Shown: positions 23,880 to 32,785 of the stretch, in pieces
Layout: the number at the start of each line of letters is the position of its first letter
Numbering within the stretch: the stretch's first letter is position 1
Source: Gemmatimonadota bacterium
GTDB taxonomy: Bacteria; Gemmatimonadota; Gemmatimonadetes; Gemmatimonadales; GWC2-71-9
NCBI GenBank assembly: GCA_022566515.1
Contig: JADFIT010000010.1
Coordinates: 1-40,484, forward strand
Direction of reading: 5' to 3'
Length of the DNA stretch: 40,484 bases
Program-made: the position numbers and the translations under genes
The notes under the pieces: model-generated
The model's input: only the letters and a program-made list of their open reading frames with translations
What the model was told of the DNA's origin: nothing
The model's database searches: none

Positions 23880-25141
23880 AGGCTGGTCTACAGACCGAAA
23901 AACTAGACGAGGGTCTTTACCGCACGATCGCGGAGAACGGAGTTACCGTAATCTCCGAGGTGATTCCCGCCGTCCGGTCGGTCGCGGTGGGCATGTGGGT
24001 CAGGGCGGCTTCGGCCCACGAGTTGCCTTCCTGCATGGGGGTCTCGCACTTACTCGAGCACATGGTGTTCAAGGGAACCGAGCGCCGCTCTGCACGCGAC
24101 ATCGCGTTGGAGCTGGAAGCGCGAGGGGGGTCGCTCGATGCCTTTACGGCCCGAGAGCACACATCTTATCAGGCGCGCGTTTTGGATGAAGACCTACCCC
24201 GCGCCCTCGACGTGCTTACAGACCTGGTTCGGAACCCCGTACTGCGAGACGCGGATCTCGAACTCGAACGCGGCGTGATCCTGGAAGAGATCAGCACTGT
24301 AGAGGATACCCCGGACGATCTCGTGTTCGATCTGCACGGATCGGCCCTTTGGCCCGATCACCCCTACGGCTACTCGATTCTCGGAACGAGGGAAACAGTA
24401 CGTTCTCTCGAGGTGCAGAACTTGAGAGATCTGCATGAAAGAGCCTACCACCCGCGGCAGGTCGTCATAGCCGTCGCCGGAAATCTAAAGCATGACGTAT
24501 TGCTCCAGCTGCTGGCAAAGTGCGGCTGGTTTGCGTTCGAGCCAGGCCCCGAGCCGGCGACGATCTCACCGGTACCGGCGGGTCGACGTGTCACCGAGCG
24601 TGTGCCCCGCGACTCCGCTCAAACGCATATTGTCATGGGCACAGATACGTTCGGGTATGCGGACGAGCGCCGCTATTCACTCCTGCTGTTGAACACGGTG
24701 CTCGGGGCTGGCATGGCCAGCCGGCTCTTCCAGCGCGTGCGTGAGGAGCTCGGCCTGGCGTATGCGGTTTACTCGTACCACTCCTTCTACGAGCACTCGG
24801 GCGTAACCGGTGTCTACGTCGGAACGCGGCCGTCGACGGCGGAACAAGCGGTCGAGGCGATCAACAGTGAACTCGACCGACTGAAACGTGAGGGATTGTC
24901 GGCAGACTCCTTAGCCGAAGCCAAGCAGCAACTGAAAGGACAGGTCACGTTGGGTCTGGAAAGTCCGTCGTCGCGGATGTATCGCGCAGCCGGTATCGTC
25001 TTGCATCGGCAGCCATACAAATCGATTAGCCAGGTGCTGTCGGAGATCGACGAGGTGCGCGCTGCTGATGTCGCAGCGGTCGCGCAAGAATTCTTTGATC
25101 CAGAACGCCAGACGGCCGTCTGGCTTGGACCGAATCAATAG
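23876..25141 (+). CDS. M16-family zinc metallopeptidase (processing-peptidase-like)
   Basis: Predicted zinc endopeptidase of the pitrilysin clan. The 421 aa protein has the inverted zinc motif HLLEH (His58, Glu61, His62) and the third ligand Glu138, 76 residues after His62 as expected, in ERGVILEEI. The C-terminal half has the inactive M16-like domain with LGAGMASRLFQRVREELGLA. There is no signal peptide, so it is probably cytoplasmic. It overlaps the pnp stop by four bases, a common neighbourhood (the Bacillus mlpA/ymxG position). The true substrate is unknown. Confidence 0.93.
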   Translation: MKAGLQTEKLDEGLYRTIAENGVTVISEVIPAVRSVAVGMWVRAASAHELPSCMGVSHLLEHMVFKGTERRSARDIALELEARGGSLDAFTAREHTSYQARVLDEDLPRALDVLTDLVRNPVLRDADLELERGVILEEISTVEDTPDDLVFDLHGSALWPDHPYGYSILGTRETVRSLEVQNLRDLHERAYHPRQVVIAVAGNLKHDVLLQLLAKCGWFAFEPGPEPATISPVPAGRRVTERVPRDSAQTHIVMGTDTFGYADERRYSLLLLNTVLGAGMASRLFQRVREELGLAYAVYSYHSFYEHSGVTGVYVGTRPSTAEQAVEAINSELDRLKREGLSADSLAEAKQQLKGQVTLGLESPSSRMYRAAGIVLHRQPYKSISQVLSEIDEVRAADVAAVAQEFFDPERQTAVWLGPNQ

Positions 25142-25161
25142 AGCTTCTCCACGAGGCAAGA

Positions 25162-26274
25162 ATGATTGTCGGCGTTCCAAGGGAAATCAAAACGAACGAG
25201 AACCGAGTGGCCCTCGTTCCGTCCGGAGTCGAAGCGATAGCCGCAGATGATCATACGGTGTTGGTCGAGGCAGGTGCCGGACAAGGTAGTGGGTTCACTG
25301 ACGAGGCATACGCCGCCGCCGGTGCAACGATGGTCTCCGAGGCGGATCAGGTGTGGACGAAGGCCGACATGATCATGAAGGTCAAAGAGCCGATTGAATC
25401 CGAATGGCCGAAGATGAGACGTGGCCAGATCATCTTCACCTATTTCCATTTCGCCGCAAGCGATGTGCTGACACGCGCGGTAGTGGAATCCGGGTGTGTG
25501 GCCATCGCCTACGAAACGGTACAACTTCCCTCGGGAGAGTTGCCGTTGTTGACGCCGATGAGTGAAGTGGCGGGAAGAATGGCTGTTCAGGAGGGAGCCA
25601 GGTACCTCGAAGCCCAGAGCGGTGGGTTGGGGCTGCTGCTCGGTGGTGTGCCCGGGGTGATGCCGGCCCACGTTCTAATCTTGGGAGGCGGCGTCGTAGG
25701 GACCAACGCGGCCAAGATAGCCGCCGGGATGGGCGCCAAAGTCACCATTCTCGACCTGTCGCTGAATCGGTTGCGATACCTGGCTGATGTCATGCCGGCA
25801 AACGTCACGCTGCTGCACTCCAATCGGCACATATTGCTCGAGCAGCTTGCGGACGCAGATCTCTTGGTGGGGGCCGTGCTACTGCCAGGCGCGAGAGCGC
25901 CCAAGCTTGTGCGGCGGGAGGACCTTGCGCTCATGAAGCAGGGCTCTGTCATCGTCGACGTTGCAGTCGATCAAGGAGGCTGTGTTGAGACCGCCAAGCC
26001 TACGACGCACGAGAATCCCACCTATGTCGTTGACGGCGTCATTCACTATGCAGTGGCCAACATGCCCGGCGCGGTGCCGCGCACCTCTACGCTGGCATTG
26101 ACCAACGCCACGTTTCCCTATGCCCGGAGCCTGGCCGGCGACGGTTGGCGCGGCGCGTGCCGGGCTAGCAAGCCATTGCTGCTCGGCCTCAACGTCGTCG
26201 AGGGCAAGGTGGTGTATCCCGGGGTCGCGGATGCCTCCGGAATGAAGCTGTACGACCCGGAAACGCTGATCTAG
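25162..26274 (+). CDS. ald: Alanine dehydrogenase
   Basis: Reversibly deaminates L-alanine to pyruvate and ammonia with NAD+. The 370 aa protein matches family length. It has MIVGVPREIKTNENRVALVP (Arg15), KVKEP with Lys75, FTYFHFAA with His96, the NAD-binding GGGVVGTNAAKIAAGMGA, and VIVDVAVDQGGC with the conserved Asp. These are the residues known to bind pyruvate and catalyse hydride transfer. It starts 20 bases after the M16 gene and is followed by a 150-base gap with the mreB promoter. Confidence 0.96.
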   Translation: MIVGVPREIKTNENRVALVPSGVEAIAADDHTVLVEAGAGQGSGFTDEAYAAAGATMVSEADQVWTKADMIMKVKEPIESEWPKMRRGQIIFTYFHFAASDVLTRAVVESGCVAIAYETVQLPSGELPLLTPMSEVAGRMAVQEGARYLEAQSGGLGLLLGGVPGVMPAHVLILGGGVVGTNAAKIAAGMGAKVTILDLSLNRLRYLADVMPANVTLLHSNRHILLEQLADADLLVGAVLLPGARAPKLVRREDLALMKQGSVIVDVAVDQGGCVETAKPTTHENPTYVVDGVIHYAVANMPGAVPRTSTLALTNATFPYARSLAGDGWRGACRASKPLLLGLNVVEGKVVYPGVADASGMKLYDPETLI

Positions 26275-26326
26275 AGCCTCCGAAATTGGCCGCGTCAGGC
26301 GAGTCCGGAGTCGGTAACTCTGCATC

Positions 26327-26355
26327 TTGTCAGAACTTAGCGTGCGGGTTAAATT
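26327..26355 (+). promoter_or_regulatory. Predicted mreB operon promoter (TTGTCA-N17-TAAATT)
   Basis: TTGTCA (26327-26332) and TAAATT (26350-26355) are 17 bases apart in the 150-base gap between ald and mreB. Transcription would start near 26362, about 60 bases before the mreB ATG. The -10 follows the TAnnTT pattern seen at rpsA, rplM, ptsN and ssrA. Confidence 0.55.
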
Positions 26356-26424
26356 GAATCGTTTGTGTGCCATTCGGGCGCATTGGCCCGCGCACCTGCC
26401 ATTCGATTTTGCCCCAATCGCTAT

Positions 26425-27462
26425 ATGGCCTGGCCTAGATTCAAGATCGGGAGTTTCCTCCCCGCGACTGAAATCGCGGTAGATCTCGGTACGTCCAACA
26501 CTCTCATCTATGTTCGAGGCGAAGGAATCGTCTTGAACGAACCGTCCGTGGTCGCCATCGAGAAGGCGAGCGGCAAAGTCCAGGGCATAGGGCTCGAAGC
26601 GAAGCGCATGCTGGGGCGGACGCCGGAGGGCATCGTTGCTATTCGTCCCCTGAAGGACGGGGTGATTGCCGATTTCGACATCACCGAGAAGATGCTCCGG
26701 TACTTCCTCTCCTCGATCATCAACAAACACGTCTTCCGAGTGAAGCCCAAGGTCATTGTGTGCGTGCCGAGCGGAATCACTGGGGTGGAGAAGCGTGCCG
26801 TTCGGGACAGTGCCCAGTCGGCGGGCGCCAAAGAGGTCTACATGGTGGCCGAGCCGATGGCTGCGGCGATTGGTGTGGGCCTTCCCGTCGAGACCCCGAC
26901 GGGCAACATGGTGATCGACATCGGTGGTGGAACCACCGAAATCGCCGTCATTGCACTTGCCGGTATCGTGAGCGATACGTCCATTCGTACGGGTGGAGAC
27001 GAAATGGATCAAGCCATTGTCCAGTTCATGCGCAAGAACTACAATTTGCTCATTGGCGAGCCGACGGCGGAGGCCATAAAGATCCAGATCGGCTCGGCGG
27101 CGCCGGTGGGCGACGAAAGAAGTATGGAGGCCAAGGGTCGAGACCTGGTGTCCGGAATTCCCAAGGTGGTGCGTGTACATTCCAGTGAGATCCGTGAGGC
27201 CATTCAGGAGCCGATCCAGCAGATCGTGGATGCGATCCGGCGGGCGCTCGAAATCACGCCGCCCGAGTTGGCGAGTGACATCGTCGACCGAGGTATCATC
27301 ATGGCAGGAGGCGGAGCGATGATCCGCGGTCTCGACGTGCTACTGTCCCAGGAAACGTCGCTGCCAATACGCTTGGATGAGGACCCGCTGACGTGTGTGG
27401 TTCGCGGCACGGGACGCATCCTCGAGGATCCGGAGAGATACCGCGCGGTTTTGGCGATTTAG
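26425..27462 (+). CDS. mreB: Rod shape-determining protein MreB
   Basis: A bacterial actin that organises the elongation machinery along the membrane. The 345 aa protein has the phosphate-1 motif IAVDLGTSNTLIYVRGEGIV, CVPSGITGVEKRAVRDSA, the phosphate-2 motif VIDIGGGTTEIAVIAL and the adenosine motif IIMAGGGAMIRGLD. ATG 26425 gives a normal start (MAWPRFKIGSF). The upstream in-frame start at 26365 adds 20 unconserved residues. No Shine-Dalgarno is visible. It is first of five genes, mreB-mreC-mreD-mrdA-rodA. Confidence 0.97.
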   Translation: MAWPRFKIGSFLPATEIAVDLGTSNTLIYVRGEGIVLNEPSVVAIEKASGKVQGIGLEAKRMLGRTPEGIVAIRPLKDGVIADFDITEKMLRYFLSSIINKHVFRVKPKVIVCVPSGITGVEKRAVRDSAQSAGAKEVYMVAEPMAAAIGVGLPVETPTGNMVIDIGGGTTEIAVIALAGIVSDTSIRTGGDEMDQAIVQFMRKNYNLLIGEPTAEAIKIQIGSAAPVGDERSMEAKGRDLVSGIPKVVRVHSSEIREAIQEPIQQIVDAIRRALEITPPELASDIVDRGIIMAGGGAMIRGLDVLLSQETSLPIRLDEDPLTCVVRGTGRILEDPERYRAVLAI

Positions 27463-27465
27463 AAC

Positions 27466-28299
27466 GTGCGCCAGCTGCCGGAACCCTATTCGTCACGGCG
27501 AGACACCATCACCTTCGTAATTTGTCTCATATTCGCCGTGACGGCTCGCCTGACCCCAGTCACATACGCCGAAGCCATCGCTTCCACCATACGCGAGACC
27601 GTCTTGTCTCCGTTCCTAAGCCTGCAGGACGAGATCCAGCAGCTGCGGGTATGGCGTGTTCGGTTCGAGGAGATATCGGCCCGCGCAGACTCCGTTTCGG
27701 CGATAGCGGGGAATGTGCAGGGGTTGATGCAGGAGAATGCCAGGCTGAGAGCGATCCTAGGCCTTCGGGCGAGAATGCCGGTGCACCACATCGCAGCCGA
27801 AGTGCTATTCCAGACCCAACAGACAGAAGGCACAACCATCATCGTTTCGGCGGGTGAACGAGAGGGCGTGCGGCGCTGGGCGCCTGTGGTTGCGGTGGGA
27901 GGATTGGTCGGAAGCGTTCAAACTGTCGATCGAAACACCTCGGTCGTGCATACCTGGACACATCCCAATTTTGGGGCGGCTGTCACGGCACTCGGCGATT
28001 CTGTGGTTGGCCTCGTGGGTCCCCGATTCGGCGAAGGCGCCACGATGATGCTCGAGTTGCGCGACGTATCGTACGAAGGGGAAATCCCCGAGGGAACCAC
28101 GATCTTCACCTCCGGACTGGGTGGAGTATACCCTCGCGGCATTCCGGTCGGACGGATCCGAGGGGTCCTCGACGACCGGGTGGGTTGGTCAAGGAGCTTT
28201 CTGGTAGAGCCGGCTATACACCCGGCTGCGGTATCCCATGTGCTCATTCTCCTGGCGGAAACGGAGGATTTGAGCGGTGCGTTCGAGCGACGGCAATGA
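27466..28299 (+). CDS. mreC: Rod shape-determining protein MreC
   Basis: A periplasmic scaffold that links MreB to the peptidoglycan synthases and activates PBP2. The 277 aa protein has a short N-terminal cytoplasmic part, one membrane segment (about residues 14-30), a coiled-coil region (about 50-100, with LMQENARLRAILGL) and the two beta-barrel domains typical of MreC, including VVAVGGLVGSVQTVDRNTS and IFTSGLGGVYPRGIPVGRI. It starts at GTG 27466, three bases after the mreB stop. Its stop overlaps mreD (ATGA). Confidence 0.94.
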   Translation: MRQLPEPYSSRRDTITFVICLIFAVTARLTPVTYAEAIASTIRETVLSPFLSLQDEIQQLRVWRVRFEEISARADSVSAIAGNVQGLMQENARLRAILGLRARMPVHHIAAEVLFQTQQTEGTTIIVSAGEREGVRRWAPVVAVGGLVGSVQTVDRNTSVVHTWTHPNFGAAVTALGDSVVGLVGPRFGEGATMMLELRDVSYEGEIPEGTTIFTSGLGGVYPRGIPVGRIRGVLDDRVGWSRSFLVEPAIHPAAVSHVLILLAETEDLSGAFERRQ

Positions 28300-28793
28300 A
28301 CACTCAGCCCAGCGGGTTCAAGGTCGGCCTCGTACTCCTGGCGCTCGTCCTCATGCATTTTACCGTGCGCCCGCTGCTCGGGAACGACCGCCTCGCCCCT
28401 GATTTCCTGCTGCTGGCCCTGATGTTCTTCGCGATCCGGAGCCGGCCGGCGAATGCCGCTGTTGCCGGATTCACCGTGGGCATCCTGGCGGATGCGCTAT
28501 CGCCCGTCGCATTCGGCGCGGGTGCTCTTGCCCATACCGTCGTTGGCTATCTTCAAGCGTGGGGGAAGGCGATATTCTTCCCGGATAATCTGCTTGTCAC
28601 CTCCGGATTCCTCTTCTTTGGGTGCTGGTTGCGGAATTTTCTGGTGCTGCTGGCCGGCGGACAGACCCGGGGTGCCGAGCTGTTTTGGGCGCTCACGGCT
28701 TGGTCGGTCGGACAAGCCATCACAACTACAGTTGCCGGATTACTCGTGCTCCTCACGTTTCGGCGCTGGTTCAAGATCGGGATCATCGAGTGA
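28296..28793 (+). CDS. mreD: Rod shape-determining protein MreD
   Basis: A small integral membrane partner of MreC in the elongasome. The 165 aa protein consists of about five hydrophobic helices, with the early motif RLAPDFLLLALMFFAIRSRP and GILADALSPVAFGAGAL, which resembles the MreD pattern of a polar residue in GLxxDxLS. ATG 28296 overlaps the mreC stop. In turn its stop overlaps the GTG of mrdA (GTGA). The assignment rests on both the motif and its place in the operon. Confidence 0.9.
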   Translation: MNTQPSGFKVGLVLLALVLMHFTVRPLLGNDRLAPDFLLLALMFFAIRSRPANAAVAGFTVGILADALSPVAFGAGALAHTVVGYLQAWGKAIFFPDNLLVTSGFLFFGCWLRNFLVLLAGGQTRGAELFWALTAWSVGQAITTTVAGLLVLLTFRRWFKIGIIE

Positions 28794-30637
28794 ACTGGAA
28801 CCATCCGCACTCTCTCTCTCGTCGCGCTTTTTCCGCATCCGTGTTCGTCGGTGGGGTGTTCTTGGTGTTGGGTGGGGCGTTCTTCCGCCTGCAGGTCTTG
28901 GGGTCGGATCAATATGCAGTCCAGTCGCGCAACAACCGGCTGCGTCCGGTGGTGCTGCCGGCTCCGCGGGGCATCATCGTAGATCGAAACAGGGTCGTTC
29001 TTGCGACGAATGTTCCCAGCTACACGATTTCTCTGATGGCGCTCAACGAAACCGCTTTTCTAGCTACGCTGGACTCGATCACCAAGTACACCTCTCTCGA
29101 CTCGGTCATGAGGGCAGCGGTGCTTCGGCGGTATGAGCGCTCTCCCGACGATCCAGTGCTCGTGATGCGCGATGCGCCGTTTGAAATGGTCGCAACTCTC
29201 GAAGAGCGGAAGTCATCCTTCCCCGGTCTAATCGTTCAGACCGAACCCAAACGACACTACCCGCACGGCGACATCGTATCACATCTCCTCGGCTACGTGG
29301 GCGAGGTGTCGGAAGAGGAACTGGCGAGCCGTCGCTTTGTCGGGGCCCGCATGGGGTCTTTGGTAGGGCGGGGTGGCCTTGAAGGGCAATACGACAGCCG
29401 GTTGCGTGGTCTCGATGGGGAGCGTCTCGTGGTGGTCGACGCCCTCGGCCGGACCATCAAGGACGAGGGGGGAGAACAGCTCGCACCACAACAGGGAGAT
29501 ACACTCCGGGCGACGCTTGATTTTGGTTTACAGCGTTACGTCGCCGGTCTGTTCCCCAAGTTCGGGGAGCGTGGTGCGGTCATAGCAATGGATCCGCGCA
29601 GCGGCGAGATCCTGGCGATGTATTCTGCACCGACCTACGACCCCAATGAGTTCATCGGCGGCGTCGATCCCGACCTTTGGAGTGAGTGGCTGGCTTCCGA
29701 GAGCACACCACTGCTCAATCGTGCAGTGCAGGGTCTCTATCCCCCAGCGTCTCCGTGGAAGTTGGCGTTGGCGCTGATGGCGCTAGAGCGCGGCGATGCC
29801 ACGCTCGACGGCAAGATGCCGATACAGTGCACCGGGGGCTATCAGTATTTCAGCCGTTATTTTCGATGTTGGAAATCCAGCGGTCACGGTGATCTGACAC
29901 TGGCAGAAGCAATCGAGCAATCATGCGATGTGTATTTCTACCAGCTCGGACTGAAAGTCGGCCTCGGAAACATGCTGCTCGAAGGAGGTCGCATCGGCTT
30001 CGCCGGAAGGACGGGCATAGACCTACCGGGCGAAGTAGCGCCGATCTTTCCCGCGACAACTGCCTACTTCGACTCCCTATACGGCTCGCGAGGATGGACA
30101 AACGCCGTAACGCTCAATCTCGCCATCGGACAGGGAGAGAATTCTCAAACTCTGATCAGCATGATGCGGTTCTACTCCCTGCTGGCGCGCGATGACGGCA
30201 GGGCACCGACACCGATGTTGGTAGTGCAGGAGGAAACCAGTAGCGAGTTTCCGCTCGTAGCCTCACCGGAGAACGTTGCCAAACTCCGATCTCCACTGGA
30301 AATGGTGGTGGCCCGCGGTACAGCGGTTAGATCACGAATTGCAAATCTGCATATAGCCGGCAAGACGGGCACCGCGCAGAACCCTCACGGTCTGGACCAT
30401 GGTTGGTTCATTGGGTTTGCGCCTGCCGAAGCTCCCGAAGTGGTTGTGGGTGCGATTGTCGAGTTTGGCGAACACGGATCGTCGATCGCACGGATGGTGA
30501 CTCAGATCATTGCCCGGCACTTGTTGGGTCCTGACGCGGATCTCGGTCGGCCGGTAACGTGGGTGCTGCCGTCGGACTCGGTTCCCGCATCGGCAGTGGT
30601 GGAGCCAGACTCCGCTCTCCAACGCGTTCGTAGATAG
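28790..30637 (+). CDS. mrdA: Penicillin-binding protein 2 (elongation transpeptidase)
   Basis: Cross-links peptidoglycan during side-wall growth, in complex with RodA. The 615 aa protein has one N-terminal membrane anchor (about 13-33), the PBP dimerisation domain (RPVVLPAPRGIIVDRNRVVL) and a transpeptidase domain. The catalytic Ser321 and Lys324 lie in YPPASPWK, with SCD (378-380) as the SxN-type motif and KTG (525-527). The Ser motif reads ASPWK where GSTFK is usual, but the spacing and key residues are intact. It starts at GTG 28790, overlapping the mreD stop. Upstream in-frame ATGs fall inside mreD. Confidence 0.95.
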   Translation: MNWNHPHSLSRRAFSASVFVGGVFLVLGGAFFRLQVLGSDQYAVQSRNNRLRPVVLPAPRGIIVDRNRVVLATNVPSYTISLMALNETAFLATLDSITKYTSLDSVMRAAVLRRYERSPDDPVLVMRDAPFEMVATLEERKSSFPGLIVQTEPKRHYPHGDIVSHLLGYVGEVSEEELASRRFVGARMGSLVGRGGLEGQYDSRLRGLDGERLVVVDALGRTIKDEGGEQLAPQQGDTLRATLDFGLQRYVAGLFPKFGERGAVIAMDPRSGEILAMYSAPTYDPNEFIGGVDPDLWSEWLASESTPLLNRAVQGLYPPASPWKLALALMALERGDATLDGKMPIQCTGGYQYFSRYFRCWKSSGHGDLTLAEAIEQSCDVYFYQLGLKVGLGNMLLEGGRIGFAGRTGIDLPGEVAPIFPATTAYFDSLYGSRGWTNAVTLNLAIGQGENSQTLISMMRFYSLLARDDGRAPTPMLVVQEETSSEFPLVASPENVAKLRSPLEMVVARGTAVRSRIANLHIAGKTGTAQNPHGLDHGWFIGFAPAEAPEVVVGAIVEFGEHGSSIARMVTQIIARHLLGPDADLGRPVTWVLPSDSVPASAVVEPDSALQRVRR

Positions 30638-30640
30638 GTG

Positions 30641-31882
30641 ATGCGGCGCACCGGAATCGACAGACCACTGCTGCTGGCGGTTGCAGCCCTAATCCTGCCT
30701 GGGATAGCCACGTTGTATTCTGCCGGACAAACTGATTTTCCCACCATTGCAGCCGGTATCTGGCAACGCCAAATAATCTGGATCGCAATTGGTGTGGTGG
30801 GAGCGGCGGTCATCTTCCGCGTGCCGTATCGGCTTCTGGAGTGGCTCACGCCGTTTCTGTATGTCGCCTCGGTCGCCCTGCTTCTGGCAACATTGGTCGT
30901 TGGTACTGGAGCCGGAACGGCGGCGGGGACGAAGTCGTGGATCGCCATTGCAGGCGTTCGGCTGGGACAGCCGGCGGAGTTGGCAAAGCTTGCGACCATT
31001 CTCATGCTCGCGCGACACCTGGCAAGCCGAAGGCACCAGCCGCGGTCGGCCTTCGAACTGTTACCCTCTGGCATCATCGTAGGCATTCCCCTCCTGCTGG
31101 TAGGCTTGCAACCCGATCTGGGAAGTGCGCTCGTTTTTCTCGGCATCTTTTTTTCGATGCTCTTTTGGGTCGGCGTGTCACCGTGGCTGCTGCTGCTGGC
31201 CGCATCGCCGATCATCAGTCTCATTCTCGCTTTTTCAACTGGGCTGTGGGGAGCCTGGATCGTGTTGATCACCGTGCTCCTCCTATGGCTTCGCCCCTAT
31301 ATACTGGAGGCGCTTGTCATGTGGGGGATGAACGTGCTCATGGGGGTGGTGGCGCTCCGTCTGTGGATGGGATTGGCTTCCTATCAACAAAACCGCATCC
31401 TCTCGTTCCTGAATCCGGAGATCGATCCGCGAGCAACCGGGTGGAATGTCATTCAAGCGAAGGTGGCGATTGGTTCGGGGGGATTGCTCGGCAAGGGATT
31501 CCTGGAGGGCACACAAAAAAGATTGGCATTCCTTCCTTCGCAGCACACGGATTTTGTATACCCCGTTCTGGCCGAGGAGTTTGGGTTTCTAGGCGTCGTG
31601 GTATCCCTGTTCTTGTTTGCCATGTTCTTCTTCGTTCTGATCCGCGTCGCGCGTCATGCGGTTGATACATTTTCATGCGTCGTGGTTGCCGGAATAGCAG
31701 GGCTGATGTTAACGCACGTCGTGGTGAACGTGGGCATGAGCGTACGTCTAATGCCAGTAACGGGTATCCCGCTGCCGTTCTACTCCTATGGCGGGTCGTT
31801 CATGGTGATCTGTCTCCTGTGCATCGGACTCACGCTACGGGTGGCTTGGGATTCGAGGCTCGGGGGGTATCTCGAGGGCTAG
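30641..31882 (+). CDS. rodA: SEDS-family peptidoglycan glycosyltransferase RodA
   Basis: Polymerises lipid II into glycan strands for cell elongation, with PBP2. The 413 aa protein has about ten membrane helices and the SEDS hallmarks: KSWIAIAGVRLGQPAELAKL, GLQPDLGSALVFL with the functionally important Asp, FLPSQHTDFVYPVLAEEFGF and the C-terminal TGIPLPFYSYGGSF. Either ATG 30641 or the preceding GTG 30638 could start it, and I prefer ATG. It begins directly after the mrdA stop and is last in the rod-shape operon. Confidence 0.95.
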   Translation: MRRTGIDRPLLLAVAALILPGIATLYSAGQTDFPTIAAGIWQRQIIWIAIGVVGAAVIFRVPYRLLEWLTPFLYVASVALLLATLVVGTGAGTAAGTKSWIAIAGVRLGQPAELAKLATILMLARHLASRRHQPRSAFELLPSGIIVGIPLLLVGLQPDLGSALVFLGIFFSMLFWVGVSPWLLLLAASPIISLILAFSTGLWGAWIVLITVLLLWLRPYILEALVMWGMNVLMGVVALRLWMGLASYQQNRILSFLNPEIDPRATGWNVIQAKVAIGSGGLLGKGFLEGTQKRLAFLPSQHTDFVYPVLAEEFGFLGVVVSLFLFAMFFFVLIRVARHAVDTFSCVVVAGIAGLMLTHVVVNVGMSVRLMPVTGIPLPFYSYGGSFMVICLLCIGLTLRVAWDSRLGGYLEG

Positions 31883-31948
31883 CATCTGAGGCTGTCCCCA
31901 ACCAGATTCCTTAGCCGCCAGCCCACCCTTTTTCCCCTGTGGCGACAT

Positions 31949-32785
31949 ATGCCCTGGTTCCGAAAAGACCGTAAACCGCGACGGCCGTCCCGTGAGAAAC
32001 TCGAGATCCCAGCAGATGCCTGGGAAAAATGTCCCGAGTGCGGCCATGTCGACATCCGCGATAAATTCGAGCAGGCGTTAGAGGTGTGTCCGGAGTGTGG
32101 CCACCACCGGCGTGTCGCCGTGCAAGTCTACATCGACATGCTCACTGATGAGGGATCCTTCTCGGAGTTGTACAACGAACTCCAGTCATCCAATCCACTG
32201 GGCTTCGAAGGCTATACCGACAAGCTCGCCCGGGCGCTGCGCAAAGCCGGATCTCACGAGGCTGTGATAACCGGATCTGCTACGCTCGAGGGCGATGAAC
32301 TCAATCTGGGAGTGATGGATTTCGCTTTCATGGGTGGCTCGATGGGATCGGTCGTCGGAGAGAAGATCGCTCGACTAGCGCGGAGATCGGTAGAGGAGCG
32401 TGTACCGCTGGTGATGGTCTCGCGATCCGGTGGGGCGAGGATGCAAGAGGGCGTCCTCAGCTTGATGCAGCTCGCAAAAACCTCCGTAATGATCTCCGCA
32501 CTGAAACGCGAGCGAGTGCCCTACATCTCAGTTCTCACCGACCCCACCACCGGCGGGGTGTCCGCATCTTTTGCAATGCAGGGCGATGTAAATATCGCCG
32601 AGCCAAACGCGGTAATCGGTTTCGCCGGGCCCAGAGTGATCAAACAAACCATCGGACAGGACTTGCCGAAGGGGTTCCAGACGGCCGAGTTCCTCTTGGA
32701 AAAGGGCATGGTCGATATGGTGGTGCCGCGTGTCCAACTCCGAGCCACGATATCCAATCTCCTCAAGATGATGCAGGGCCGCTGA
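31949..32785 (+). CDS. accD: Acetyl-CoA carboxylase carboxyltransferase beta subunit
   Basis: With AccA it transfers carboxyl from biotin to acetyl-CoA, giving malonyl-CoA. The 278 aa protein has the N-terminal zinc ribbon (Cys28, Cys31, Cys47, Cys50) and a crotonase-fold core with MDFAFMGGSMGSVVGEK, SGGARMQEGVLSLMQ and PTTGGVSASFAM, followed by IGFAGPRVIKQTIGQDLP. The accA gene is not in the window. ATG 31949 has no Shine-Dalgarno. Its TGA stop overlaps the presumed CTG start of folC, mirroring the accD-folC pair known from other bacteria. Confidence 0.96.
   Translation: MPWFRKDRKPRRPSREKLEIPADAWEKCPECGHVDIRDKFEQALEVCPECGHHRRVAVQVYIDMLTDEGSFSELYNELQSSNPLGFEGYTDKLARALRKAGSHEAVITGSATLEGDELNLGVMDFAFMGGSMGSVVGEKIARLARRSVEERVPLVMVSRSGGARMQEGVLSLMQLAKTSVMISALKRERVPYISVLTDPTTGGVSASFAMQGDVNIAEPNAVIGFAGPRVIKQTIGQDLPKGFQTAEFLLEKGMVDMVVPRVQLRATISNLLKMMQGR

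Noticed and set aside
25879-27180. A 433-codon open frame on the minus strand opposite ald and mreB.
   Set aside because: Antisense shadow of two well-supported genes, including their intergenic promoter.
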